Shown here: positions 25,363 through 35,014 of the stretch, one piece after another
How the letters are laid out: each line of letters begins with the position of its first letter
How positions within the stretch are numbered: the stretch's first letter is position 1
Assembly: GCA_963708245.1 (NCBI GenBank)
Contig: OY970201.1
Location: forward strand, 3,782,001-3,846,000
Length of the DNA: 64,000 nt
Origin: CAVYXK01 sp963708245
Lineage (GTDB): Bacteria; Pseudomonadota; Alphaproteobacteria; Acetobacterales; Acetobacteraceae
Direction of reading: 5' to 3'
The notes under the pieces: model-generated
Seen by the model: only the letters and a program-made list of their open reading frames with translations
Database searches by the model: none
What the model was told of the DNA's origin: nothing
Position numbers and translations under genes: made by a program

Positions 25363-25405
25363 CCTCTCCCGCTCTGCGGGAGAGGTCGGTTCGCGAAGCG
25401 AACCG
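25363..25405. repeat. Double palindrome after kdpC
   Basis: CCTCTCCCGC-TCT-GCGGGAGAGG forms a perfect 10-bp stem with a 3-base loop (25363-25385), and CGGTTCGC-GAA-GCGAACCG forms an 8-bp stem next to it (25387-25405). There is no T-tract. The sequence resembles a dispersed intergenic palindrome family. A similar CTCTCCCGCTTTGCGGCAGAG occurs near 49134. It may end or stabilise the kdp transcript. Confidence 0.55.
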
Positions 25406-25447
25406 GGTGAGGGTGCCGGGGCCCGCTGATGGGCAAGAGGTATCGCA

Positions 25448-26371
25448 ATGGCCGGTCACGCATGTATGAACTGCGCAGGTCACTCCTGCGACATGCATCC
25501 CAAGCCCGCACCCGACCCGCTTGCCGCCGCGCTGAGGCAGAAAGCAGCGACCGATGCGCCCGGCACCCTCAACGAGACCTGGCTCGCCTCCGGCGACGGC
25601 TGGCGGGTCGCCGATATAGTATGCACCTCCGGCCCGCACGACCATCCGTTCGAAGAGCGCGCCGGCGCTGTCTCCGTCTCGCTGGTGCTTGCCGGGACCT
25701 TCGTGTTTCGCAGCGACTGCGGCGCCTCGCTGCTGTCGGCCGGATCGCTCCTGCTGCTGAATGCCGGGCAGACCTTTGAGTGCTCGCATCAGCACGGCGA
25801 GGGCGACCGGTGCCTGTCCTTCCAGCTCGATCCCGAGCTGTTCGAGCAGGTTGCGGACGAGACCGGAGCACCCTCAGCCCGCTTCGATCGCGATCGCCTG
25901 CCGCCCTTACGCGCATTCGCCGGACTGGCGGCCAGGGCGAAAGGGGCCATGGCGGGACGCGGCAGCTTCGAGGAGCTCGTCCTGGGACTGGCGGCCGCGG
26001 CAGCCCGCGCCGCGTGTGGCGGCGACCAGGAAGCGCCGGCGCCGTCGGCCCAAGACCAGGCACGAATTGCGCGCGTGCTGCGCTACCTGGGGCGCGACAC
26101 CGCGGCCCCGGCATCGCTTGCCGACCTGGCGCGCGCCGCCGGTCTCAGCCGGTATCATTTCCTGCGCACGTTCAAGCGCGTGACCGGGGTCACGCCGCAT
26201 CAATGGCTGCTGCGTGCGCGCCTGGTGGATGCCGCGCACCGGCTCGCCACCAGCCGCGAGTCGGTGACCGGGATCGCGCTCGATGCCGGGTTCGAGGACC
26301 TGTCGCATTTCATCCGCAGCTTCCGCGCGGAGTTCGGCCTCTCGCCACGGCGCTATCGCCTGGCGGCGTGA
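25448..26371 (+). CDS. AraC-family transcriptional regulator with Cys/His-rich N-terminus
   Basis: A 307-residue regulator. The C-terminal ~100 residues carry two AraC helix-turn-helix units, ASLADLARAAGLSRYHFLRTFKRVTG and TGIALDAGFEDLSHFIRSFRAEFG, ending SPRRYRLAA. The N-terminal half looks like a cupin-type sensor (HDHPFEERAGAVSV, LLSAGSLLLLNAGQTFEC). Odd is the opening MAGHACMNCAGHSCDMH, three Cys and two His in 17 residues, which could bind a metal or sense redox. It lies 92 bases after kdpC and before a VOC gene. Whether it controls kdp or the VOC gene is unknown. Confidence 0.85.
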   Translation: MAGHACMNCAGHSCDMHPKPAPDPLAAALRQKAATDAPGTLNETWLASGDGWRVADIVCTSGPHDHPFEERAGAVSVSLVLAGTFVFRSDCGASLLSAGSLLLLNAGQTFECSHQHGEGDRCLSFQLDPELFEQVADETGAPSARFDRDRLPPLRAFAGLAARAKGAMAGRGSFEELVLGLAAAAARAACGGDQEAPAPSAQDQARIARVLRYLGRDTAAPASLADLARAAGLSRYHFLRTFKRVTGVTPHQWLLRARLVDAAHRLATSRESVTGIALDAGFEDLSHFIRSFRAEFGLSPRRYRLAA

Positions 26372-26519
26372 CGGCGGGCGGGGCGTATCCGGCCATTTCG
26401 GCGCAAGCCCGGTACGAGTCGCAATTTCCGCCAAGTTTCATCAGCCGCGGACCGGCAGGCTGACCCGATCCGAGCTTGAGCCAGCCGGATCCGTTCAACC
26501 TGCAAGAGGAAACATATCG

Positions 26520-26891
26520 ATGATCGACCACGTCTCGATCGGTGTTCGCGATATCGCCAGAACGAAGCGCTTCTACGATGCGGCGCTGCAGCCGCTCGGC
26601 TATACCTGCCTGAGCGAGGGCGACGGCTCATTGGGCTATGGCCGCGACGCCGTAGCGTTCTGGATCAGCCGCACGGAACGGCCGGTTCCGCCCGACGACA
26701 CCTCGGGGTTGCATTTCTGCTTCACCGCACCCACGCGCAAGAGCGTCGACGCGTTCCATGCCGCGGCGCTGGGCGCCGGCGGACGCGACAACGGCAAGCC
26801 CGGCCTGCGCCCCGACTATGGCGACAAATACTACGCGGCCTTCGTCGTCGATCCCGACGGCTACCGTCTCGAGGCGTATTGCGGCGACTGA
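26520..26891 (+). CDS. VOC-family (glyoxalase/bleomycin-resistance fold) protein
   Basis: A 123-residue protein opening MIDHVSIGVRDIARTKRFYD, the standard first half of a vicinal-oxygen-chelate module, and closing with YYAAFVVDPDGYRLEAYCGD, where the Glu near the end and the first His are typical metal ligands. Members range from glyoxalases to dioxygenases and resistance proteins. The ATG follows GAGGAAAC. It lies downstream of the AraC regulator in the same direction and may be its target. Confidence 0.82.
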   Translation: MIDHVSIGVRDIARTKRFYDAALQPLGYTCLSEGDGSLGYGRDAVAFWISRTERPVPPDDTSGLHFCFTAPTRKSVDAFHAAALGAGGRDNGKPGLRPDYGDKYYAAFVVDPDGYRLEAYCGD

Positions 26892-27053
26892 TGCCAACTG
26901 CCCGGGGAGCTCGGCGCCCATGGAGCACCAGCTATCTCGGGCTCCCCGGCGACGACGATTTGCGTTCGTTCCGACGTTGAGAATTCGCGCCATTCCTTGT
27001 TAGTTAGGTTCGCCGGGCCCAAAGTCGCGGGGTGACCGAACGGAGGCCCGCGC

Positions 27054-28958
27054 ATGGCCAATATCGCTCAGGCCGGCATAGCGCCGCCTGCCGCGCGCCA
27101 ACTCCCCGTCGCGGCGGCGCTGGGTGCGCTCGGTATAGTGTACGGGGATATCGGGACCAGTGCACTCTACGGATTGAAGCAAGCGGCGCAGGCCGCGGGA
27201 ACGCCGTCGCCAGAATCGGTGCTGGGCATCGTCTCTCTGATCTTCTGGTCCTTGATCCTGATCGTCTCGCTGAAATACGCGATCCTGGTCATGCGCGCCG
27301 ACAACAACGGCGAAGGCGGGATTGTTGCCCTGTTGGCCCTGCTGAACGCACGGCACGCACCGCCGCACAGTTGGCGCGCCTCGTTGCTCGTCGTGGGCCT
27401 GGTGGGAGCGGCACTGCTGTACGGGGACGGCATCATAACGCCAGCTATTTCGGTGCTCAGCGCCATGGAAGGGCTCGAGGTGGATGCGCCGAATCTCGCT
27501 CCGATGGTCGTCCCGATTACCGTGGCAATCCTGATCGGCCTGTTCCTTGTTCAGAAGCACGGAACCGATTTTGTGGGCACCATTTTCGGACCGGTGATGC
27601 TGGCATGGTTTGTCGTGATCGCCATTCTCGGCATTCCTGCGATCCTGCGCGCGCCGGGCGTCCTGGTCGCGCTCAGCCCGTGGTACGCGCTGATCTACCT
27701 GCTCCACGCCGGACCGGCGATCGCCTTCGCGGTACTTGGGGCGGCGTTTCTGACCCTCACCGGTGCCGAGGCGATGTATGCTGACATGGGCCATTTCGGG
27801 CCAGGCCCGATTCGTCTCGGCTGGTTCGCCGTCGTTCTGCCGGCCTTGGTGCTCAGCTACTTCGGGCAGGGGGCTCTGTTGCTGGTCGATGCACACGCGA
27901 TAACAAACCCGTTTTACCTGCTCGTGCCACGCTGGGCCCACTACCCCATGATCGGGTTTGCAGCTCTGGCAACCATAATCGCGTCGCAATCGATCATCTC
28001 CGGCGCTTACTCACTGACCCAGCAGTGCATTCAGCTCGGTTTCCTGCCGCGTATGCGCGTGTTGCATACGGCCAGCCACACGCGGGGGCAGATCTACATG
28101 CCCATCGTGAACTGGCTGCTCGCTCTGGGTACGCTCGCCGCAGTGCTTGGTTTCCGTTCGTCCGACGCGCTCGGCGGTGCCTACGGCATCGCGGTCTCGC
28201 TGCTGATGGCGATCACCACAGTCCTGGCTGCCCTGGTCGCGCTGCAATGGGACTATCATCCGCTGACAGTGTTTGCCGTGAACGGCTTCTTCCTCGTGAT
28301 AGAGCTTGTCTTCGTTGCGGCGAACATGACCAAGCTGGTTGACGGCGGCTGGTTCCCGTTACTGATCGCCGGCGGGATCGCGTTCCTGATGCTGACCTGG
28401 CGTGCGGGTGCCGCGGTGCTCGAGCAGCAGCGTTCGCAGATGCGCCAGCCCGAGGGCGAGTTCGTCCGTAGCCTCCTGGCAAGCCCGCCATATCGCCTTT
28501 CCGGGACTGCCGTGGTATTCACCGCGGCTGTATCGGGGATCCCGCTGAGCCTCACGCATCATCTGAAGCACAATCGCGTGCTTCATGAGCGCGTGTTGTT
28601 GGTTTGCGGAGTGATGACGGACACGCCGCGAGTCGCTCCGGACCAGAGGCTGAGCGTGATCGAGGTTGGTGGTGGCCTGAGTCGGATCGTTCTGCACTAC
28701 GGCTTCATGGAGCAGCCCAACATCTACGAGGGCCTTCGGCTTGCCCGCGAGCGACTGGGGTACCAGGACGTCGACCCGGACGAATTGACTTACTACTTCC
28801 GGCGCGACACGATCGTTCCCACCCATAGGTCGGCAGGCATAGCGTTCTGGCGCAAAACACTTTTCTCCGCCATGCACCTTAATGCCAATCGCACCGCTGC
28901 GTATTTCGGGGTGCGGCCGACCCAGGTCATCGAGATCGGGCTCGAGGTTGAGATTTAG
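27054..28958 (+). CDS. kup: Low-affinity potassium transporter Kup
   Basis: A 634-residue inner-membrane K+/H+ symporter. The signature LGIVYGDIGTSALYGLKQA is at residues ~27-46, followed by ADNNGEGGIVALLALL and a dozen hydrophobic helices up to ~residue 440, including YFGQGALLL. The C-terminal cytoplasmic domain contains VVFTAAVSGIPLSLTHHLKHN and ends with the TYYFRRDTIVP and NRTAAYFGVRPTQVIEIG segments. Length fits the family (~620). With kdpFABC 2 kb upstream, the window encodes both inducible and constitutive K+ uptake. Confidence 0.94.
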   Translation: MANIAQAGIAPPAARQLPVAAALGALGIVYGDIGTSALYGLKQAAQAAGTPSPESVLGIVSLIFWSLILIVSLKYAILVMRADNNGEGGIVALLALLNARHAPPHSWRASLLVVGLVGAALLYGDGIITPAISVLSAMEGLEVDAPNLAPMVVPITVAILIGLFLVQKHGTDFVGTIFGPVMLAWFVVIAILGIPAILRAPGVLVALSPWYALIYLLHAGPAIAFAVLGAAFLTLTGAEAMYADMGHFGPGPIRLGWFAVVLPALVLSYFGQGALLLVDAHAITNPFYLLVPRWAHYPMIGFAALATIIASQSIISGAYSLTQQCIQLGFLPRMRVLHTASHTRGQIYMPIVNWLLALGTLAAVLGFRSSDALGGAYGIAVSLLMAITTVLAALVALQWDYHPLTVFAVNGFFLVIELVFVAANMTKLVDGGWFPLLIAGGIAFLMLTWRAGAAVLEQQRSQMRQPEGEFVRSLLASPPYRLSGTAVVFTAAVSGIPLSLTHHLKHNRVLHERVLLVCGVMTDTPRVAPDQRLSVIEVGGGLSRIVLHYGFMEQPNIYEGLRLARERLGYQDVDPDELTYYFRRDTIVPTHRSAGIAFWRKTLFSAMHLNANRTAAYFGVRPTQVIEIGLEVEI

Positions 28959-29036
28959 TACACCGCGGACTACGCGCCCAAGCTCGACGCCAACCTGGCA
29001 CGCCTGAGCCCTGCGGACCGGACGCTGGCGATCTGA
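28959..29036 (+). pseudogene. Short C-terminal remnant, possibly of a metal-efflux protein
   Basis: Directly after the kup stop, in the same frame, come 25 codons reading YTADYAPKLDANLARLSPAD then RTLAI and a stop. The ANLARLSPADR phrase resembles the heavy-metal-binding segment of some periplasmic efflux adaptors as I remember them. There is no start codon, and the piece may be a fragment of a lost gene or chance. Confidence 0.25.
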
Positions 29037-29118
29037 CGGTGCTGCATCTACATCCGGAAGGTTTGTCGTACGCGCCGGCACTCGCACCTTGGAGGTCTGG
29101 CATAGCCTGCGCTTTACA

Positions 29119-30384
29119 TCATGGCCGGCTGATCTGCCGCCAGACGATCAGCGCGGCAGCAGAGAACAGTGCCATCGGAATGGCGACAGCGCTCAACCCC
29201 AAATTCGGCAGAAGAACTGCCACCACTGCGCTCGCCAACGCACCTGACAGAAGTTGCGAGACGCCGACGGCGGCCGAAGCCGTGCCCGCCTGTTCTTGCC
29301 GCCGTTCGATAGCGAGATGTTGCAGATTCGGAGCGGTGATTCCACGGGGAAACAGCGCGACCAGCAGCAGGGGCATAAGAATCGCACCCGACGTGATGCC
29401 GGCCAGGCCGGCTGCCACCAAGGCGAGCGTCGCGGCCGCTGCAACACCAAGGGAAGGGCCGAGCAAGCTCGCTGCTCCAAAGCCGCGACGGGTGAGCCGA
29501 CCGCTGGTCCAGGCGCCCGCGGTCAAGGCCGCGGCCGTACATGCGAAGATTGCCGCAAAGACCGCGGAAGACAGTCCCATCTGACCGATGATGACGACCG
29601 GAGATCCGGCGATGTAGGCGAACACCGCCCCATAGCTGAGAGCGTTGGCCAAGGCCAAACCGACAAAGCGGGAGTCGTCGAGCAGCCGTACGGCGCCACT
29701 CGCCGTAGCGGGGGTCAACAGCTCCTGCCCGGGGCGCCTGCTCTCCTCGACACCGAGCCACGTGATGAGCGTCAGCAATCCGCCGGCAATCGCGAGAACC
29801 CCGTGAACGGCACGCCATCCGGCAAAGCCCGACAGCAACGATCCAAGCGCGGGGGCGAGCATAGGAACGGCGCCGAACACAACCGTGACGTAGGACCGCT
29901 TGGCCCGCGCCGCGTCCCCGTGAAACAGGTCTTGGACCATGGCGAATGACAGCACGGAGCACGCCCCGGCGCCGAGACCCTGGAGGCACCGAGAGATCAC
30001 CAGTGCCGGCCCGGAGGGAGACAGCGCGCAGGCAATCCCGGCAACGGTGTAGCAAAGCAGCCCGGCCAGCAGCACCAGCCTCCGGCCCCAACGGTCGGAC
30101 ACGTAGCCGCCGCTTAGCTGTCCCAGCGCAAACCCACCCATGAAGAACGACAGCGTCAGGCCCGCGACGGTCATTGACGTCTCTAAGGCCTTCGGCAGCA
30201 ACACCAGAGTTGGCGCGCTTATGTCGATCGAGAGGGCCGGCAGCGCGGCGAACAGGCCCAATAGCAAGGTAAACGCGAAAGATTCCGGTGCTATTCGCAA
30301 CGATTTCGGAGCCTGTCCAGGTGGCCTCGCCTCAATTGGTGAGCTCCAGACCGCACCACCGCCCCCATCGAAAACAGAGAGCAA
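29119..30384 (-). CDS. MFS drug-resistance transporter, Bcr/CflA type
   Basis: A 421-residue inner-membrane exporter with about 12 helices. Family marks are DISAPTLVLLPKALETS at the end of helix 1, LGQLSGGYVSDRWGRRLVLLAG (MFS motif A, loop 2-3), ISRCLQGLGAGACSVLSFAMVQDLF (helix 4 region) and PMLAPALGSLLSGFAGWRAVH (motif C-like in helix 5). Bcr/CflA members pump out drugs or amino acids by proton antiport. The first ~30 residues are non-hydrophobic, so the true start may be later. Confidence 0.85.
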   Translation of the reverse strand: MLSVFDGGGGAVWSSPIEARPPGQAPKSLRIAPESFAFTLLLGLFAALPALSIDISAPTLVLLPKALETSMTVAGLTLSFFMGGFALGQLSGGYVSDRWGRRLVLLAGLLCYTVAGIACALSPSGPALVISRCLQGLGAGACSVLSFAMVQDLFHGDAARAKRSYVTVVFGAVPMLAPALGSLLSGFAGWRAVHGVLAIAGGLLTLITWLGVEESRRPGQELLTPATASGAVRLLDDSRFVGLALANALSYGAVFAYIAGSPVVIIGQMGLSSAVFAAIFACTAAALTAGAWTSGRLTRRGFGAASLLGPSLGVAAAATLALVAAGLAGITSGAILMPLLLVALFPRGITAPNLQHLAIERRQEQAGTASAAVGVSQLLSGALASAVVAVLLPNLGLSAVAIPMALFSAAALIVWRQISRP

Positions 30385-30704
30385 GGCCTTGGGGCGCGCC
30401 CTGGTCCGGATAGCCTCTCATAGGGCAATCGATGGACATTACGCCAGAGGGAGCGCCGCCCAAACGGCGGCGTAATTTATGTCGAAAATTCGCGAAAAAT
30501 GGACGTTGGGGCAGGAGCGGCATTGCCGCGTCAGCCAGCATGCGCAGGGACAGTCTCCGTTCAATTCAAAGACCACGCCGCTCGAATAGGCGTGCCCCCC
30601 AAGGCGTCAGATCTGGAGTGCCCGCAGCTACCGCCGATCAGCCCGCTACCATTCGACGACAGGCAGACCTGCTGCTTTGGGATGAAGAGCGACCGAAAGA
30701 CCCC
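30385..30704. other. Intergenic region, no gene seen
   Basis: The 320 bases hold the upstream region of the MFS gene and the end of the TPR gene. Around 30435-30480 an inverted-repeat-like stretch (ATTACGCC ... GGCGTAAT) is visible, which could be an operator or a decayed element end. No convincing reading frame. Confidence 0.4.
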
Positions 30705-31949
30705 TCATTCCGGCACACCGGCACGCTGCAGGCCCTCAATGTAGAACGCGCGGTCTGCGGGCCGGAGCGGCGGTCGAGATATAATCTTTTCGATCGAGAC
30801 GTTGGGATCGAGCTCGCGAAGCGTCGCCAGGCAATGCCTGGCCTCCTCTTTACGCGCCATATGCCCCAGGATCGCCAGTTGGACGTTCAATGCCGATGCA
30901 TGCCCGGGGTTCCGCTGCAGCACGACCTCGGCCAGCATCTCCGCCTCTTCCAGATGATGGCTAAAAAAATGCGCCGTCATCAACGCGTGCTCGACAAAGA
31001 ATATGTGCGGGTCGCGCGGTGATAACGAGCGGGACATCATCGCGTGGCGAATGGCAGTCGCGTGTTCTCCATTGTAGATTTTGGACCAACTGCTCAACGT
31101 CCAGGCGATCGGTAAATTCGGGTTCAGCTCTATCGCCCGCGCATGCAGATCGAGGGCGCTTCGCACGTCGTGGATCAGGTAAGCTTTCACATGTCCGGCA
31201 ATGGCCAGGGCGCGTGCGTCAAGCGGATCCAGCAGCACGGCGCGCTCGGCCGAGGCACCTGCTAAAGTCGTCACATCGCGCGGATCTTCGACCCACCCCT
31301 GCCCGACAGCCATAATGCTCCAATAGCCCATCCAGGCATGAGCGGCGGCATAGTCAGGGTCAAGCTCGATCGCCTTTGCCAGGAGCTCGCGCGCACGCAT
31401 GAACTTCGGTCGATCCAGGCGGAAGATCCCTTGGATCGCTGTCAGCACGGAGTGATGAGCGGCGGCAATCTCCGTCTTGACTGGCGTTTCGAAGGCCGAG
31501 CCCCGTTGGAAGAGCTCGGGATCGACCTGAGCAACCGTTTCGGATGCAATCCTGAGTTGCAATGAGAACAGGTCGTCCAAATGCCCGTCGAAATACCCAC
31601 TCCAGACCACCTCGAAATCAAAGACCACGTCCAACAAGGCGACGTTCACGCCGACGTGGTCCTCGATCACCTGGATCGTGCCGTCGATGATGTAATCCAG
31701 CTCGTATGTCCGGCATCGTGCCGAAGCATCAGCGGCGGGTCCGGAGCCATCCCAGAATGTGGCGGTCGCGATCAGACGTGGGGTACGGAAACGGGAGAGT
31801 GCCGCGGAAACCTCCTCCGCCATCCCGAGTGCTATGCCGGACCCAATTGGCGCGCCCACGCTGCGGAACGGCAGCACCGCCATCCGCCAGCCAAGCTGAT
31901 GCCTGGGAATCTCAGCCGTGGATGACAAGTCACGCCGCTCGAGGAACAT
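30705..31949 (-). CDS. TolB-like/tetratricopeptide protein
   Basis: A 414-residue protein. Residues ~20-160 look like the TolB-N-type fold that follows the DNA-binding or cyclase domain in CadC- and adenylate-cyclase-like regulators (MAVLPFRSVGAPIGSGIALGMAEEVSAALSRF region, then YELDYIIDGTIQV). From ~180 on, helical repeats include ARELLAKAIELDPDYAAAHAWMGYW, LHARAIELNPNLPIAWTLSSW and LAEVVLQRNPGHASALNVQLAIL. The usual N-terminal output domain is missing, so it is either a stand-alone scaffold or a shortened regulator. No signal peptide. Confidence 0.7.
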   Translation of the reverse strand: MFLERRDLSSTAEIPRHQLGWRMAVLPFRSVGAPIGSGIALGMAEEVSAALSRFRTPRLIATATFWDGSGPAADASARCRTYELDYIIDGTIQVIEDHVGVNVALLDVVFDFEVVWSGYFDGHLDDLFSLQLRIASETVAQVDPELFQRGSAFETPVKTEIAAAHHSVLTAIQGIFRLDRPKFMRARELLAKAIELDPDYAAAHAWMGYWSIMAVGQGWVEDPRDVTTLAGASAERAVLLDPLDARALAIAGHVKAYLIHDVRSALDLHARAIELNPNLPIAWTLSSWSKIYNGEHATAIRHAMMSRSLSPRDPHIFFVEHALMTAHFFSHHLEEAEMLAEVVLQRNPGHASALNVQLAILGHMARKEEARHCLATLRELDPNVSIEKIISRPPLRPADRAFYIEGLQRAGVPE

Positions 31950-32440
31950 CTGAGGTCAAGGCCTGAACACGTGGCATTATTGATCCCCGGCGAGCGGCAT
32001 GACAATTACCATTTCGCCACCGGTGAGTGCCCCAAGTCCGGTTCAAGAGACAGGAAAGGGCTTTTCGGTCGCGCAACCGGCTGGTTTTGCCTGACCGGCG
32101 GGCCGAGCGTCAACGGCGCTGCCTGATGGCGCACCCCAGCCGGCCTCCTCGCCGGTACCCTGCCATGCCCGGGGGGACCCCCTCACGCACAAGGTCGTGT
32201 GATCCGCCCGCGCGTGGCGAGACTTCGCACACGCCGAAGCGGCCTCAGGGCGAAGGCCGACGGCGGCAGGTTGGCCGCTGCCCATGGCATGCCGCCGCCT
32301 TCGAGGCAGGCTCGTGGTGAAGATACGCACCGCATGCGGAAGAGCGACGACGAGCCTCCAATGCAGTCGCGTGCGCCGTTGACGATGTCCGGCGCGTGAT
32401 CCGCGGCCACCTCAGACCCCATTTTGCTACGATCGACCAA
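31950..32440. other. Intergenic region, no gene seen
   Basis: About 490 bases between the TPR gene and the GGDEF-EAL gene, both on the minus strand. Frames present are short and lack ribosome-binding sites or recognisable protein sequence. It should hold the TPR gene promoter and the end of the GGDEF-EAL transcript. Confidence 0.4.
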
Positions 32441-34717
32441 TTACTTCGCGGTAGCGGGATACGAGTTGGATTCCATCTCAGGTCGCCGTAGTAGAGCGCG
32501 TGCCTGCTGAGCTTCCAGGGGCCTTCCAGACAAGTAGCCCTGAACAAAGCGGCAACCCAGCTTGCGGAGCGCATCCAGCTCGCTCTCGTTCTCCACCCCT
32601 TCCGCCACGACGGCGAGGTTCAACCGATCGCCGAGCGACAGGATCGCCTGTACAATGGCAAGCGTACTATCATCGTCGCATAGACCGCGGATGAACGATT
32701 TGTCGATCTTTATGCCGTTAAAGCGAAAGCGGCGAAGATAGCTTAGGCTCGCATACGCGGTACCGAAATCATCCAGTGTAAAGCGGACCCCCCGCTCCTG
32801 GAGCCCGCGCATCGTACGCAAAACGAGGTCGGATTCCTCAAGCAGCAAACCCTCCGTGATCTCCAGATCAAGGCGCTCGGCCGGTAGGCCTGTCCTGTTC
32901 AGGACCTCCGCTATTTGCTGGGGCAGGTCAGGGTGCCGAAACTGCAGCGGCGAGAGATTGACTGAAAGCCGCACGGGAGGGTCCCACGTCACGGCCTGGG
33001 CACATGCCGACTCCAGCGCCCACCGGCTCAGCGGAACGATCAATCCATTGGCTTCGGCAAGCGGGATGAACCGGTCCGGCTGGATCGGCCCGCTTAATGG
33101 ATTGCTCCATCGCAGCAGCGCCTCAAATCCAACGATTTGCAACGACATGCTCTCGCACACCGGCTGATACACCAGCGTAAAGTGCTTTTCTTCAATCGCA
33201 TTCCTCATGTCCTGTTCTATCGAAAGTCGCTCTCTCTGATCGACCTGCATCGCCGGATTGAACAGGCGAAAGGTATTGCGCCCCGCTTGCTTTGCGCGGT
33301 AGAGAGCGATGTCGGCATGCCGCAGCAGCAAGTCGGCGCCCTCGCCATCCTGGGGATAGAGGGCAATGCCTATCGATACGCCGATTGACAAACGCTGGCC
33401 CCCCAGTTCGAAGGGCTGGCCGATGGTTTCCAGCAGCCGCTCGGAGAGCGCCGTCGCCGCCGAAGGTTGGCTCCCAAACGGCTGGATGATCGCAAACTCG
33501 TCGCCCCCCATTCGCGCGACGGTGTCGCCCTCTCGCACGCTATCCCGCAATCGCTGCGCGACAGCGACCAGCAGCTTGTCGCCTACGTCATGTCCAAGTG
33601 TGTCGTTTACCAACTTGAACGCATCGAGATCCAGATAAAGCAGGGCAAATCCGTGTCCGCCCGCCCCCGCCAAAACCAGAGTTGTGCGCAAGCGCTCCTG
33701 AAACATCACACGGTTCGATAGCTGAGTCAGGTCATCGTGGTGGGCAGCGAAGCGAATGCGCTCCTCCGTTACCTTGTGAAACAGTGCTGGCCTGATCGTA
33801 TCCCCGAGCGAAGCAATATCCGCCACCACCGCATCGAGATCCGAATGTTCCGCCATGAAGGCAAGCGAGATCCCGAAGCGTTGCTGTTGCACCCAGATAG
33901 GAACGCAGACCTGACTGGGAAAACCTGATGCGACGCCGTCCTGAAGCTGTCCGGAAGATTTGGGTTGGGAGAAACTGATTGCATGCGGTTCGTTGCGCCG
34001 GATTGCCTCGGTGGTCATTGCGCCCAGCGCAAGCATCAACTCCGCGAGCCACGAGCCACCATCAGCGCTATCTTGATCGTACCGGCTGATTTCGTGCATA
34101 GGCTGATCGGGCCGGATCAACTGCCAAATTCGACCGACTGCGGCGCCATGAAACCGGCAGAGCTCTTCAAGCAAGCTGGTCAACGCGTCGGCACAGGAAG
34201 ACGCTTCCGATACAAGCCGCAGCATCCTATCGACCCGGAGCGCGCGGTCAGCGACATGCATGAGATGAAGATGCCGCTGCTCCCGGCGGCGATCCGCCAA
34301 AATCATGCTGGAGACATGCTCGAGCGAGGCCACCTGGGCTTCTGTCAAGCTCGACCGCGGGTTCTTATCCAGAACGCAAATGAAGCCGATACGCTCGCCC
34401 CCGGACGACAACAGCTTCAAATGGCATAGGAACCGCAAGCCGAGATGCTCGATTGCCGTGCTCTTGCCATCAAATCTCTCGTCCTGAATGAGGTCCGGAA
34501 CAATGGTCAGTCTGGGACCCGATTCCAGAATTCTATCGATCTCGACGATCGTCGTCGTTTGGTCTCGCGCCAGGCCGAACACGGCCAGTGTCGGTCCACG
34601 GTCCTTCCGACGCCCGCGCACCCCGATGACAGCAACCGGTGTTCCGGAGACATTGGCCGCCAGTCGGGCAAAGTCCTCCAACAATACGCCGCCTCCGGTC
34701 AGCACCGCGCTTCGCAC
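32441..34717 (-). CDS. GAF-GGDEF-EAL cyclic-di-GMP turnover protein
   Basis: A 758-residue cytoplasmic protein. Two GAF-like sensor regions occupy ~10-145 and ~165-310. The diguanylate cyclase domain starts near HDDLTQLSNRVMFQERL and has an intact active site MGGDEF with the inhibitory RxxD site (REGD) five residues before it. The phosphodiesterase domain has EALLRW, LEITEGLLLEE, DDFGTAYASL, IKIDKSFIRGL, VAEGVENESEL and FVQGYLSGRPL, all needed residues present. Both halves could therefore work. No membrane helix is seen, so signals would be cytoplasmic. Confidence 0.92.
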   Translation of the reverse strand: MRSAVLTGGGVLLEDFARLAANVSGTPVAVIGVRGRRKDRGPTLAVFGLARDQTTTIVEIDRILESGPRLTIVPDLIQDERFDGKSTAIEHLGLRFLCHLKLLSSGGERIGFICVLDKNPRSSLTEAQVASLEHVSSMILADRRREQRHLHLMHVADRALRVDRMLRLVSEASSCADALTSLLEELCRFHGAAVGRIWQLIRPDQPMHEISRYDQDSADGGSWLAELMLALGAMTTEAIRRNEPHAISFSQPKSSGQLQDGVASGFPSQVCVPIWVQQQRFGISLAFMAEHSDLDAVVADIASLGDTIRPALFHKVTEERIRFAAHHDDLTQLSNRVMFQERLRTTLVLAGAGGHGFALLYLDLDAFKLVNDTLGHDVGDKLLVAVAQRLRDSVREGDTVARMGGDEFAIIQPFGSQPSAATALSERLLETIGQPFELGGQRLSIGVSIGIALYPQDGEGADLLLRHADIALYRAKQAGRNTFRLFNPAMQVDQRERLSIEQDMRNAIEEKHFTLVYQPVCESMSLQIVGFEALLRWSNPLSGPIQPDRFIPLAEANGLIVPLSRWALESACAQAVTWDPPVRLSVNLSPLQFRHPDLPQQIAEVLNRTGLPAERLDLEITEGLLLEESDLVLRTMRGLQERGVRFTLDDFGTAYASLSYLRRFRFNGIKIDKSFIRGLCDDDSTLAIVQAILSLGDRLNLAVVAEGVENESELDALRKLGCRFVQGYLSGRPLEAQQARALLRRPEMESNSYPATAK

Positions 34718-35014
34718 TCTCCGAGCCTGTTGTGAATACCGCTGCTCTCAACCGACAATAGCGGCTCTCTGGATTTTGGCAATCAAAAGTAGAGTCGATC
34801 TCCTCTCACGGCCTTTGTGACAGGGGCGGCTGGCATCCCGAACCAGCCAGAGGGCACCATCCTGGTGTATGCGAAAACGGGGCCAGTCTGCGACCGTCGG
34901 CCGAGCTGCCGCGACGGCCCCACACCCGAGGATGCCCGCGGCAGCGGATTGGTCGCCTTGATTACATCGCGCAATGTCCTGCTTTGCCGGCCACCCCTGT
35001 TGCCCAGTTGGCGG

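Noticed and set aside
28959..29036. Readthrough extension of kup
   Set aside because: The 25 codons after the stop do not resemble Kup, which ends normally at QVIEIGLEVEI; a remnant of another gene is more likely.
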